DNA from: Verrucomicrobiota bacterium
Lineage (GTDB): Bacteria > Verrucomicrobiota > Verrucomicrobiia > Limisphaerales > J093
Assembly (NCBI GenBank): GCA_027493615.1
Contig: JAOSKK010000023.1
Span: 310,001-374,000, forward strand
DNA: 64,000 nt
Direction: 5' to 3'
Position numbers and translations under genes: made by a program. Position 1 is the stretch's first letter; each line of letters opens with the position of its first letter. Shown here in pieces: positions 8,835-17,128 of the stretch. Under the pieces are notes generated by a model. That model was not told the DNA's origin, searched no databases, and saw nothing but the letters and a program-made list of their open reading frames with translations.

Positions 8835-10131
8835 TTATCGATCGGGCCGCAGCAGGCGTTCCGCGGCGAGATCGGCGAAGCGCAGGCCCTGCCGGGTGAG
8901 CCGGAAGCGGTCAGGTTGGCGCTCACCCCAGCCCTGGGCAGCGAGCCAGTCGAGGTCGGCGGCCCACTCGCCGCGCAGGTCGAAGCCGGTCACCGCGGTG
9001 AAGTCGGCGTAAGGCCAGCCGAGGTTCATGCGCAGCCCGAACGCCGCGGTCTCGGCCGCACGCGCTCGAGGCGACAATGTTTCCCGGGATTCGAAGGCGC
9101 GACGGTCGCGCTCGAGCTGGTCGCAGTAAAGAGGCGTGTTGGCCCAGTTGCGGGTGCGTTCGCCCCGTACATAACTCGTCGCGCTGGGGCCGAGTCCGTA
9201 GAAGGAACCGCCGCGCCAGTAATTCACGTTGTGGCGGCAGGCGAACGAAGGAAGCTCCAGGTCCGTGGGGTTCGGGGGTGGTGGAGCGGGCGAAGTTCGC
9301 AATCTCGTAAGGGTGGTAGCCGGCCCGCGTGGCGCTCTCCACCAGCAGGTCGTACTGCGCACAGGCCAGATCTTCGTCGACCGCGATTTGTCCCGCGCCG
9401 AGTTGGGCGAAGAGCGGGGTGTCCTCCTCGTAAATGACCTCGTAGCAGGAGAGGTGTTCGCTGCCCAGGGCGAGCGCGTCGGCGAGGGTCCGGCGCCAGA
9501 GTTCGAGCGACTGCCCCGGGATGGCGAACATGAGGTCGAGGTTCAGATTGGCAAACCCGGCGCGCCGCAGGCAGTCGAACGAGTCAAAAACCTGCGCGCG
9601 GCTGTGGACACGGCCGAGGCGGTCGAGGAGCGCTTCATCGAGGGATTGCACGCCGAGGGAGAGGCGGTTGACCCCGAAATCGCGGAGGAGTCGCGCCTTG
9701 TCGGCCGACACGGTGGCCGGATTGCATTCGACGGTGAATTCCCCGGCCCCGAGCAGGTTCAGGCGCTCCATCTGTCGCAGGAGGGTTTCCCAGTGTCGGA
9801 GCGGGAGGAGGGAAGGCGTACCGCCGCCGAAGTAGATGGTGCGGGGTCGGAGGTCAGGGGCCACGAGGGCCAGCTCGCGCGACAGGGCCGCCACATAGCG
9901 GGCCATGAGGTCGCCACTGGGTACTTCCGAAAAGAAGGCGCAATACTCGCACTTGTGCGCGCAGAACGGCACGTGCACGTAGAGGTGGCGCACCACGCGT
10001 TCCCAGACCACCTGTCCCCCGGCGAGCGTGCCCGCAGCAAGTTCGCCAGCCACAGATCCGAGGGACTCGGGCCGCGGTGAGGCGGACAGGCCGGGACCGG
10101 ACGGCGGAGAGGAAGAGACGGTGCCGATCAT
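8835..10131 (-). CDS. hemW: HemW-like radical SAM protein, frameshifted
   Basis: About 430 residues. HemW-family proteins resemble oxygen-independent coproporphyrinogen oxidase but usually act as heme chaperones. The radical-SAM cluster CAHKCEYC is near residue 57. It is preceded by LYVHVPF and followed by IYFGGGTPSLL, FTVECNP and GVQSLDEALL. The frame breaks near 9280 between EIANFARS and PPPPNPTDLEL; the second frame supplies HNVNYWRGGSFYGLGPSA, a conserved HemW segment, and the C-terminal winged-helix-like region. The N-terminus has about 45 extra residues; an internal GTG close to VVRHLYVHVPF may be the true start. Followed closely by no co-oriented partner. Confidence 0.85.
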
Positions 10132-10158
10132 GCCGCGAGCGTGGCGGGAGCACGGGGG

Positions 10159-10760
10159 TCAGGCAAGGGGGAACGCAGCCAACTCGGTGTGCACGGCGCC
10201 GGCGGGGTGGAGTTCGCTGCGGCAAAGCGCCACGCGGCCCACCAGCCATTCGCACGGCGGCAGCGGGTGGGCGTCGCCGCTTGCCTCACGCCAGGCACGC
10301 AGGGCTTGGGGATCCGGCTGCCGCGTGCGGCCGAGGGTGAGGTGCGGATGGAAAGGGCGCGGGTCGGCGGGTTCACCGAAGCCGGCGCAAGCCTGGACGA
10401 CGCGTTGTCGGACATCCTGCAGGCCGGGCAGGTCGCCGCCCAACCCGACCCAGAGGACCCGGGGCGCCCGGGGCGAGGGAAAGGCGCCGAGGCCTTCGAG
10501 GTGGAGCGAAAAACCCCGGGCGCCAACGAGCGACGGCCGGAGGGATCGTTCCAAGTCCGCGATCCGGTCGGCCGGGACCTCGCCGAGGAAGTGGAGCGTG
10601 AGATGCCATTGGTCGGGGGCGTCCAACGGACGGCGTGGCGCGGGGTGGTGCGGGCGAGGCGTTGATGGAGGTCGCGGAGGGCGGCAGTTGCGGTCTCGCC
10701 CACGGCGAGGGCCACGAAGCAGCGGAAGCACCCGGGTGGCGAAGCGGGGCTGGGCATCAT
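10159..10760 (-). CDS. thpR: RNA 2',3'-cyclic phosphodiesterase (LigT/ThpR), frameshifted
   Basis: About 200 residues. Two HxTx catalytic motifs are visible: HLTLHF and HLTLGR, which act on 2',3'-cyclic phosphate ends of RNA. The N-terminal strand FVALAVGETATAALRDL starts from 10760 in a different frame. A single missing G near 10614 joins them as RWTPPDQWHLTLHFLG, exactly the family pattern. Length and motif spacing are normal for the 2H phosphoesterase family. It lies 42 bases downstream of the aldo/keto reductase on the same strand, so the two may be co-transcribed. Confidence 0.85.
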
Positions 10761-10802
10761 GAGGGTGGCAGACGTGGCGAGCGCTTCAGACCCGCGGGAA
10801 TT

Positions 10803-11746
10803 TCAAGGCAGGCGCTGCCCGCTGGCGGCTTCCATCAGCCGGTACCAGTGTTCGCGCGTCAGTTCGAGGTCGGCGGCCTGTGCCGCTTCGCGGATCCGGT
10901 CGGGATTGGTGGACCCGACGATGGGGAGGATGCCGCTGGGATGGCGGCGGAGCCAGGCGAGGGCGAGGGCGGAACGGCTGACACCGTGTTCGCGGGACAG
11001 CACGCCGAGGACGTCGTCCAGCTTGGCTTTGCGGGCGTGGTGTGGATCGTTCATGGCGCTGCCGAGGCGGCCGGTGAGGATGCCGGCGGCGAGCGGGCTC
11101 CAGGCGAGCGGGACGATGCCTTCGGCCTGGCAGTGATCGAGGGTGCCGTCGAGGAGCGGGTCGAGGTGCAGCAGGCTGACCTGGATCTGGTTTACGACCA
11201 GCGGCATGGGGCAGGCCTTCTGCAGGAGGGCGACCTGGGAAGGGCGGAAGTTGCTCACGCCGAATTCGCGCACCTTGCCGGCCGACTTCAGACGGGTGAA
11301 CGCCCCGGCAACCTCCTCGGGCTCGCAGAGGAAGTCGGGACGATGCAGCAGGTAGAGGTCGAGATGTTCCACGCCCAGACGCTGCAAGGATTGCTCGCAG
11401 GACGCGACGATATGGTCGGCGGAGAAATCGTAGCGGTAGGGGGCGGCGGGGTCGGGGTCGCCGGCGCGCCGGATGCCGCACTTGCTGGCAATGAGGATGC
11501 GGTCGCGCATGCCGGGGGTGCCGGCCAGCACTTCGCCGAAGATGGACTCGGCAACCCCTGGCAATAGATGTCGGCATGGTCGAAGAGCGTATAACCCGCC
11601 TCGTAGGCCGCCAGGACGGCCGCGTGGCCGGCCGCGCGTCGCTCGGGGCTGACATGCTCGGGTTCCATCGTGCCGGCGAGGCGCCAGCAGCCGTAGGCCA
11701 GCACACTGGGTTTCAGGGAGGTCTTGCCGAGAGATACGGTTTTCAT
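10803..11746 (-). CDS. cytoplasmic aldo/keto reductase (YdhF-like), frameshifted
   Basis: About 314 residues from the ATG at 11746. It begins KTVSLGKTSLKPSVLAYGCW. The catalytic Asp/Tyr lie in LFDHADIYCQG, and the frame breaks immediately after, near 11558 in a run of G; one extra G gives QGVAESIFGEVLAG and an intact barrel. Lys is in LIASKCGIRR and His in LYLLHRPDFL. The C-terminal cofactor loop ILPIVGSTNPDRIREA is present. No signal peptide, unlike the reductase at 7529-8475. Substrate unknown; the closest recognisable subgroup is YdhF-type NADPH reductases. Confidence 0.85.
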
Positions 11747-11945
11747 GGTGCTTCGGCCGCGAGCTTAGGCCAGCCCGGTCGGGACGCGGAAGCCCTTTCG
11801 CGCGGCCGTTCCGCCGCGTGAGGAGTGGGGGATGGCCCGGTCCAATCCGGGGAGCCCGGTAACCCGGCGGGGGTGAAGAGCGGGGTTGGTTTTTGGTCGG
11901 GGCCGGCGCACAGTGGGGCGTCCGGCAGCCTAACATCACGCGCGC

Positions 11946-12719
11946 ATGAGTCGCTTTGGCAATCTCGAGTTCGAAGGAGCAGGCGAGCATCTGGGCACGC
12001 CCGCCGAGGTGATCACGGACGAGGCCCGATTCCTCGGGGAGGCGGAGGCGGCCTTTCGCGGGGGGTACTTCGAGCAGGCACTGCGGCTGTTCGGGCGGGT
12101 GCTCGAGTCCAATCCGAAGAGTGCGCCGGCGTGGATCGGGCAGGTGCGCATGCTCATCGAGTTGGGGGAGTTCGCGGAGGCCAAGGTCTGGGCGGACAAG
12201 GCACTGGATCATCTGCCGAACGAACCGGAGTTGCTGGCTGCCAAGGGCGTTGCCCTGGCCCGCGCGGGGGACACCGAGGCGGCGCTCGCGTTCTCGGATG
12301 CGGCCATCGGCGAACGGGGCGACACACCGTATGTCTGGCTGGCGCGGGGCGATGTGTTGCTGGCCCGGGCCGAGAAGCGCGCGGATTTCTGCTTCGCGAA
12401 GGCGCTGGCGGCGATGCCGGGTGACTGGTTGTGGGCCTGGCTGGCGTCGCGGGTGCACTTGTTCTATCGGCGGTTTGCCCTGGCCCTGAAGCTGGCGCGG
12501 CAGGCGTTGGCCCTCGAGACCGGAGCCGCCGTGGTCTGGCTGCAACTTGGCCGCTGCCAGCTCGAACTGGGCCTGGCGGACGAGGCGCATCAAGCCCTCG
12601 CCCAGGCGCGCCAACTCGACCCCGCCTGCCCGGCCGCGGAAACCGCGCGCGACGAGTTCCGCGACTCCGGCTGGCTCCGGCGGTTGCAGGGTCGCTGGCG
12701 CCGGCTCTGGCATGCCTGA
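11946..12719 (+). CDS. TPR-repeat protein next to PilT-like ATPase
   Basis: 257 residues, cytoplasmic. Helical tetratricopeptide units are evident: AAFRGGYFEQALRLFGRVL, EFAEAKVWADKALDHLP, GDTEAALAFSDAAIGE and LADEAHQALAQARQLDP. The C-terminus is basic (WLRRLQGRWRRLW). It ends 10 bases before the ATPase ATG and reads the same way, so the two are probably one operon. It may act as an adaptor for the ATPase or a pilus or secretion complex, by position only. Confidence 0.75.
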   Translation: MSRFGNLEFEGAGEHLGTPAEVITDEARFLGEAEAAFRGGYFEQALRLFGRVLESNPKSAPAWIGQVRMLIELGEFAEAKVWADKALDHLPNEPELLAAKGVALARAGDTEAALAFSDAAIGERGDTPYVWLARGDVLLARAEKRADFCFAKALAAMPGDWLWAWLASRVHLFYRRFALALKLARQALALETGAAVVWLQLGRCQLELGLADEAHQALAQARQLDPACPAAETARDEFRDSGWLRRLQGRWRRLWHA

Positions 12720-12729
12720 AGCCATTATC

Positions 12730-13790
12730 ATGGACCGGCTGGATCAGCTTCTGACGGATGCGCTGGAGCGGGGGCTTCCGATCTCCACCTGCTGGCCGGT
12801 GCCCCGCCGGCGCTGCGCGTCAATGGCGAGATCTTCGTGGCCGCCGGGGAGCCGCTGACCGGCGCCGAACTCGACGCGCTGAAGGAAGTGCTGTTGACGC
12901 CCGAACAACAGGCAGTCTTCGCGCGCGACTGGGAGCTGTGCGCGTCGCTGCCCTGCCCCCAACTGGGCCGGGTGCGGGTGACGTTGTATCGACGGGAGGG
13001 GCACCCGGAGTTCTGCTTCCGCTTCGGCGGCGAATACATTCCGGCGCGGGACGACCTCGGGCTGCCGGCGAAATTGGACGAACTGGCGCGGCGTCCGGTC
13101 GGGCTGTTGTTGATCACCGGGCCCACCGGCTCGGGCAAGACGACGACCCTGAACTACCTGGTGGACCTGATCAATGCCGAGCGGCGCTGCAAGATCGTGA
13201 CCATCGAGGATCCGATCGAGTTTGTGCACCGCCACAAGCGGGCGATCGTCGTGCAGCAGGAGGTGCTCACCGACACGCAGTCTTTTCACCGCGCGCTGAT
13301 CCATGTGCTGCGACAGGATCCGGATGTCATCGTGATCGGCGAGATTCGGGATCGGGACGCGATTGCGACGGCCCTGACGGCGGCGGAGACGGGGCACCTG
13401 GTGATAGCGACGCTGCACTCGCCGAGCGTGGTGCATGCGCTGGAGCGGGTGATCGGGGTGTTCGAGGGGGCGGCACAGCGGCAGACGATCCTGCAACTGT
13501 CGAGCTGCCTGGTGGGGATCATCTGTCAGGAACTGCTGCCCAGCGTGGACCGGGCGCGGCGGACGCTGGCGTACGAGCTGCTCGTGGCCAACAGCGCGGT
13601 CCGCAATGTGGTCCGGGAAAACCAACTGCACATGCTCGATACCATCATTCAGACCGGCGCGCGGGACGGCATGGTGCTGTTCGACGCGTGCCTCCATGAT
13701 CTCTACTGCCGCTGTCTGATCAGCTATGACGTGGCGCTGAACCGGGCGCGGCATCCCGAACGGATCGCGAAGCGGGGCAACGCCGGCTGA
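12730..13790 (+). CDS. pilT: PilT/PilU-type twitching motility ATPase, frameshifted
   Basis: About 353 residues, normal for PilT. The ATG at 12730 opens MDRLDQLLTDALERG; the frame breaks at a run of five G near 12775, and one more G yields ERGASDLHLLAGAPPALRV, the classic PilT N-terminus. Motifs: Walker A GPTGSGKTTT, Asp box TIEDPIEFVH, Walker B VIVIGEIRD and His box TGHLVIATLHS. The family powers pilus retraction as a hexamer at the inner membrane. No pilB, pilC or pilus assembly genes are nearby; TPR genes flank it on both sides. PilU or a secretion-linked variant is possible. Confidence 0.88.
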
Positions 13791-13833
13791 ACGGCGGTTG
13801 CCGCGGGCGTTCCCCGGGGGTTCCTTCTGTGCG

Positions 13834-15066
13834 ATGACCGGGTTTCTGAGATGGATCGGTGGGGTGGTGGTGGGACTCGCCCTGCTGGCCGGGGTGATCT
13901 GGGTGCTGCGCAGCGCCTGGCGGCAAAGCGAGGACCGACCGGGCCTGGCGTTTCGCTGGGCCTTGACCCTCGCGAACCTGGCGTTTCTCGTCTTCGTCCT
14001 GGGCCCGATGGTCGCCGGGGATGGCCGGGGCAGTCTGGTGGGCGACATGGCCACGGCCTTGTTCGCCGGCAGCCTGATCGGACTCTCGGGGCTGGTCATG
14101 GCGGTGTTGTGGTCACCGAGCCTCTGCGACGCGGTCGGCAAGCGCGTGGCGCGGCTGTTCGACGGGGGCGACACACCGCCCGACCCGGAGCCCTTGCTGT
14201 CGGTGGCGGAGGCGCGACGCAAGCAGGGACGCTACGCGGAGGCCGAGGCGGAAGTGCGGCGCCAGCTTGAGCAGTTTCCCGGCAGTTTCCGGGCGCAACT
14301 CTTATTGGCGGAAATTCAGGTGGCCGACCAGCGGGACCTGGCGGCGGCGACGGCCACCGTCATGGAACTTGTCCACCAACCGGGGCATGCCCCCAAGAAT
14401 GTCGCCTTCGCCCTCACCTGGCTGGCCGAATGGCATCTCAAGCTCACGGCCGACCGGGACGGCGCCCGGGCCATCCTCGAACAGATCCCGGTCCGGCTGC
14501 CGGACTCGCCCGAGGCGCACCTGGCCCGCCAGCGGATCGCCCACCTGACCCCGGCGCAGATGCTGGCGGACGCCCGGGCACGGCCGCGGATCGAAATCCC
14601 GCACAGCGAGGAGCGGTTGGGCCTGCTGGGAGAGACGCCGAAAGTGCCGCGGCGGGACAGCGACCCGCAAGAGATGGCCGCGCGGCTGGTGGCGCAACTC
14701 GATGAGTTTCCCGAGGACAACCAGACCCGGGAGGAACTGGCCCTGCTGTATGCCGAGGGCTTCCAGCGCCCGGACCTGGCGGTGGAGCAGCTCGAGCAAC
14801 TGGTGGCGCAACCGCTGGCTCCCGCGGCGGACGTGGTTCGGTGGCTGAACCTCGAGGCGGACATCCTGCTGGGCAGCACGACCGGGCTCGAGCCGGCCCG
14901 TCAGGCGCTGCAACGGATTGTGGATCGCGACCCCACGGCGCCGGCGGCGGAGAACGCCCGCCGGCGGCTGGTGTACATCCAGCGGCAGGCGCAGGGCAAA
15001 AAAACAGAGCCAAGTCCTGCGACTTGGCTCGTACGAACAGCGGCTGGGGTTGAAGGGGAGCCCTAA
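13834..15066 (+). CDS. membrane-anchored TPR protein
   Basis: 410 residues from the ATG at 13834. Three hydrophobic segments occupy residues 5-25, 40-60 and 72-92, followed by a long cytoplasmic or periplasmic TPR-like region (AEARRKQGRYAEAEAEVRRQLEQFP, LAVEQLEQLVAQPLAP). It follows the PilT-like ATPase by 43 bases. The last 22 codons overlap a perfect palindrome (15007-15030), and the real C-terminus may originally have ended before it. The stop overlaps that of the convergent lipoprotein gene. Function unknown; context suggests a pilus or motility accessory role. Confidence 0.75.
   Translation: MTGFLRWIGGVVVGLALLAGVIWVLRSAWRQSEDRPGLAFRWALTLANLAFLVFVLGPMVAGDGRGSLVGDMATALFAGSLIGLSGLVMAVLWSPSLCDAVGKRVARLFDGGDTPPDPEPLLSVAEARRKQGRYAEAEAEVRRQLEQFPGSFRAQLLLAEIQVADQRDLAAATATVMELVHQPGHAPKNVAFALTWLAEWHLKLTADRDGARAILEQIPVRLPDSPEAHLARQRIAHLTPAQMLADARARPRIEIPHSEERLGLLGETPKVPRRDSDPQEMAARLVAQLDEFPEDNQTREELALLYAEGFQRPDLAVEQLEQLVAQPLAPAADVVRWLNLEADILLGSTTGLEPARQALQRIVDRDPTAPAAENARRRLVYIQRQAQGKKTEPSPATWLVRTAAGVEGEP
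15007..15030. repeat. perfect palindrome inside the 3' end of a coding region
   Basis: GAGCCAAGTC-CTGC-GACTTGGCTC: a ten-base perfect stem and four-base loop, followed by GTACGAAC and preceded by a run of A. It looks like a mobile REP-type palindrome that has landed in, or been captured by, the tail of the TPR gene; it might also serve as a terminator for that gene. Confidence 0.75.
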
Positions 15067-15449
15067 CGCGCCTGAAGCTGAAGGGCAATCTGCTTGTCCA
15101 CCTCGCTGGCCAGGCTGACGTTGCCCTTCATCGCGCCGCGCCGCGCCTGGACGAGCACCCGGCTGATGCCTGGCTCAACCTCATCCACCTTCACGTAGAC
15201 GGTGTTGTTGTCCACCCGGGCTTCGAGCGTGTTGGCGATCGTGTTCTCGCTGGTCAACGTGCCAAGAAACCCAAGGACCTGCTTCGAGGCGGAGAACACT
15301 TCCGCCGGCTTGCGCTCGTAACGTCCCTCAACACGATCCACGCCCATCGCCACGCCCGCCTTCTTCTTGCCATCCACCGTCGAGTAACACCCCACCGCCA
15401 GCAACCCTAACAGAGCGGTCATCAGACACCCGAGAAACTTGATGTTCAT
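15063..15449 (-). CDS. DUF3568-like lipoprotein
   Basis: 128 residues from the ATG at 15449. A lipoprotein signal with lipobox LLAVGC places Cys21 as the acylated residue. The mature part (GRYERKPAEVFSASKQVLG, NTLEARVDNNTVYVKVDEV) matches the pattern of small DUF3568-type lipoproteins. Its stop overlaps that of the convergent TPR gene by two bases. Probable outer-membrane or periplasmic location. No role known. Confidence 0.75.
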   Translation of the reverse strand: MNIKFLGCLMTALLGLLAVGCYSTVDGKKKAGVAMGVDRVEGRYERKPAEVFSASKQVLGFLGTLTSENTIANTLEARVDNNTVYVKVDEVEPGISRVLVQARRGAMKGNVSLASEVDKQIALQLQAR

Positions 15450-15535
15450 GCGCCGGATGCAAGCACAGCCGCGCCACGGGTCAAGCTTGAACACGCCGCC
15501 ACGCGGCCCGGCGGCCCGGGTGGTTCCGACCCCTT

Positions 15536-15575
15536 GTGGGCCCCGACGTGAGGAGGCGTCGTGGGCCAGGCGTCA
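15536..15575 (+). repeat. module D repeat with extended flank
   Basis: GGGCCCCGACGTGAGGAGGCG followed by TCGTGGGCCAG. The same extended sequence, including the TCGTGGGCCAG flank, recurs at 60314-60347, so the repeat unit is longer than the 23-base core. Lies between the lipoprotein and hisF genes. Confidence 0.8.
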
Positions 15576-15591
15576 CGCCGCTCTCCAACCC

Positions 15592-16404
15592 TCAGCGCCG
15601 GACGTTCAGTCCGCTCCGATGCAGGTAGGCCTTCAGGTCGGGAATCCCGATGACGCCAAAATGGAACACCGACGCCGCCAGCAACACCGTCGCGCCCGCT
15701 TCCGCCGCCTCCCGGAAATGCTCAAGCGTGCCGGCCCCGCCTGACGCGACCACTTCCGCCGAGGTCGCCTCCGCGAGCAGGCGGATCAACGGGAGATCGA
15801 AGCCCGTCCGGGCGCCGTCCGTTGCCTTGCTGGTGGGCAGCAGACACCGCACGCCATGCCCGGCGATGCGCCGTGCCCACTCGAGCGCGTCGGCACCCGT
15901 GCCGGTGCGGCCGCCATCAATGAACACCTCGTAGCCGGACGGCAGCTTCGGGTTGCGGTCCACGTCGATGGCGACGGTCACGCGCTCCGGCCCCAGTTCC
16001 CGGATCAGTTCGGCAATCAGGGCGGGCCGGCGAAAGGCCGCGCTGCTCGTAGAAACGCGCGTGGCTCCGGCCTCGATCACCGCCGTCGCCGACGCGACAT
16101 CCCGGATCCCGCCTCCGACCGTGAAGGGGATCGGCACGACGGCGGCCACCTTTCGGACGACTTCGAGCAGCGTGGGCCGGTTCTCGACCGTGGCCGTGAT
16201 GTCGAGCATCGCCAACTCGTCGGCACCCGCCGTGACGTAGGCCCGGGCGCAAGCCACCGGATCCCCGGCGTCCTTCAAGTCCACGAAATGGACGCCCTTG
16301 ACCACCCGGTCCTGACGCAGGTCCAGGCAGGGCATGATGCGCCGCAGGGGTTTCCGGGCAGCGCCGTCGCTCGCCTGGGGTGAGGTCGTGGAAGTCGTAT
16401 TCAT
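15592..16404 (-). CDS. hisF: imidazole glycerol phosphate synthase cyclase subunit HisF
   Basis: 270 residues. HisF converts PRFAR plus ammonia (made by HisH) to IGP and AICAR in histidine synthesis. Barrel motifs: IMPCLDLRQDRVVKGVHF (catalytic Asp), TVGGGIRDV, ATRVSTSSAA, VAIDVDR, VASGGAGTLEHF and LLAASVFHFG. The loop that usually reads LLTSMDRDGT is here LLPTSKATDGARTGFD: the acidic residue before Gly is kept but the context is unusual. The first 20 residues are a variable extension. No other his gene is in the window, so the pathway is dispersed in this genome. Upstream 16405-16686 shows nothing recognisable. Confidence 0.93.
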   Translation of the reverse strand: MNTTSTTSPQASDGAARKPLRRIMPCLDLRQDRVVKGVHFVDLKDAGDPVACARAYVTAGADELAMLDITATVENRPTLLEVVRKVAAVVPIPFTVGGGIRDVASATAVIEAGATRVSTSSAAFRRPALIAELIRELGPERVTVAIDVDRNPKLPSGYEVFIDGGRTGTGADALEWARRIAGHGVRCLLPTSKATDGARTGFDLPLIRLLAEATSAEVVASGGAGTLEHFREAAEAGATVLLAASVFHFGVIGIPDLKAYLHRSGLNVRR

Positions 16405-16686
16405 CGCGGGACGGGGATCAGGGTTGGAACAACAGAACCGGCTGACATGTCGAGAGCCGCGACCCTATGCGGGGTAGGCCAGCCTGGCAACTCGCGGATG
16501 CTCCGGGCTGGCCGGTGTCGGCGCGGTCGCGATCACGCAAAAAGCTGGCAGGAACCAGTATTTCAGCTACTCTGTGGCCACCTCGGAGAGGTGGTGATCC
16601 CACTCCACAATCCCACGCCAGTGTTGACCCTCCAGACGTTGACCCCGGCCGGGCGCCTCTCCGAGCACGAAAACCACTGAAAACGT

Positions 16687-17108
16687 ATGGCTGCGAAACC
16701 GAAGAAAACGACAAAGACCACGACGGCGTCGCCGACGCCGCCAAAGCCCGCTCCTCCCCACGCGTCGCGAAACCCGTCGCCGAGCAACCGGCTCCCGCAC
16801 GGGTCGCGCCCGCCCCACCGGCCTCCGCCCCGACCCCGAGCCGGTCCCGCGTCACCTTCTCCTGGTGCGCCCGGACGCACGCGCCGTGTACGTTGCGGGG
16901 AACTTCAACCGATGGGAGCCCACGAGCACGCCGCTCAAGGCGTCGGCCGGCGGGCGTTGGTCGGTGGAACTCGAACTCGCTCCCGGCGCCTATGAGTACC
17001 GGTTTGTCGTGGACGGCCAGTGGATCGCCGATCCCGCCGCCTCGGAGAGCGTGCCCAATCCGTTCGCCGGGGTGAACTCCGTGCTCCGGGTCAATCCCCC
17101 TGCGCTAG
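16687..17108 (+). CDS. CBM48 / isoamylase-early-set (AMPK glycogen-binding-like) protein, frameshifted
   Basis: About 140 residues assembled over three frames. A Lys/Thr/Pro/Ala-rich N-terminus (MAAKPKKTTKTTTASP) shifts near 16748 to KPVAEQPAPARVAPAPPASA and near 16862 (one missing C) to LVRPDARAVYVAGNFNRW. The folded part is a glycogen-binding early-set domain: VAGNFNRWEPTSTPL, GAYEYRFVVDGQWIADP. Such domains bind alpha-glucan or act as scaffolds. The proposed end at 17108 assumes one extra C in a run of five; otherwise the frame stays open into the convergent GxGYxYP gene. Ends are tentative. Confidence 0.65.
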
Positions 17109-17128
17109 CCGCCGGTCGCGCCTCGCTC

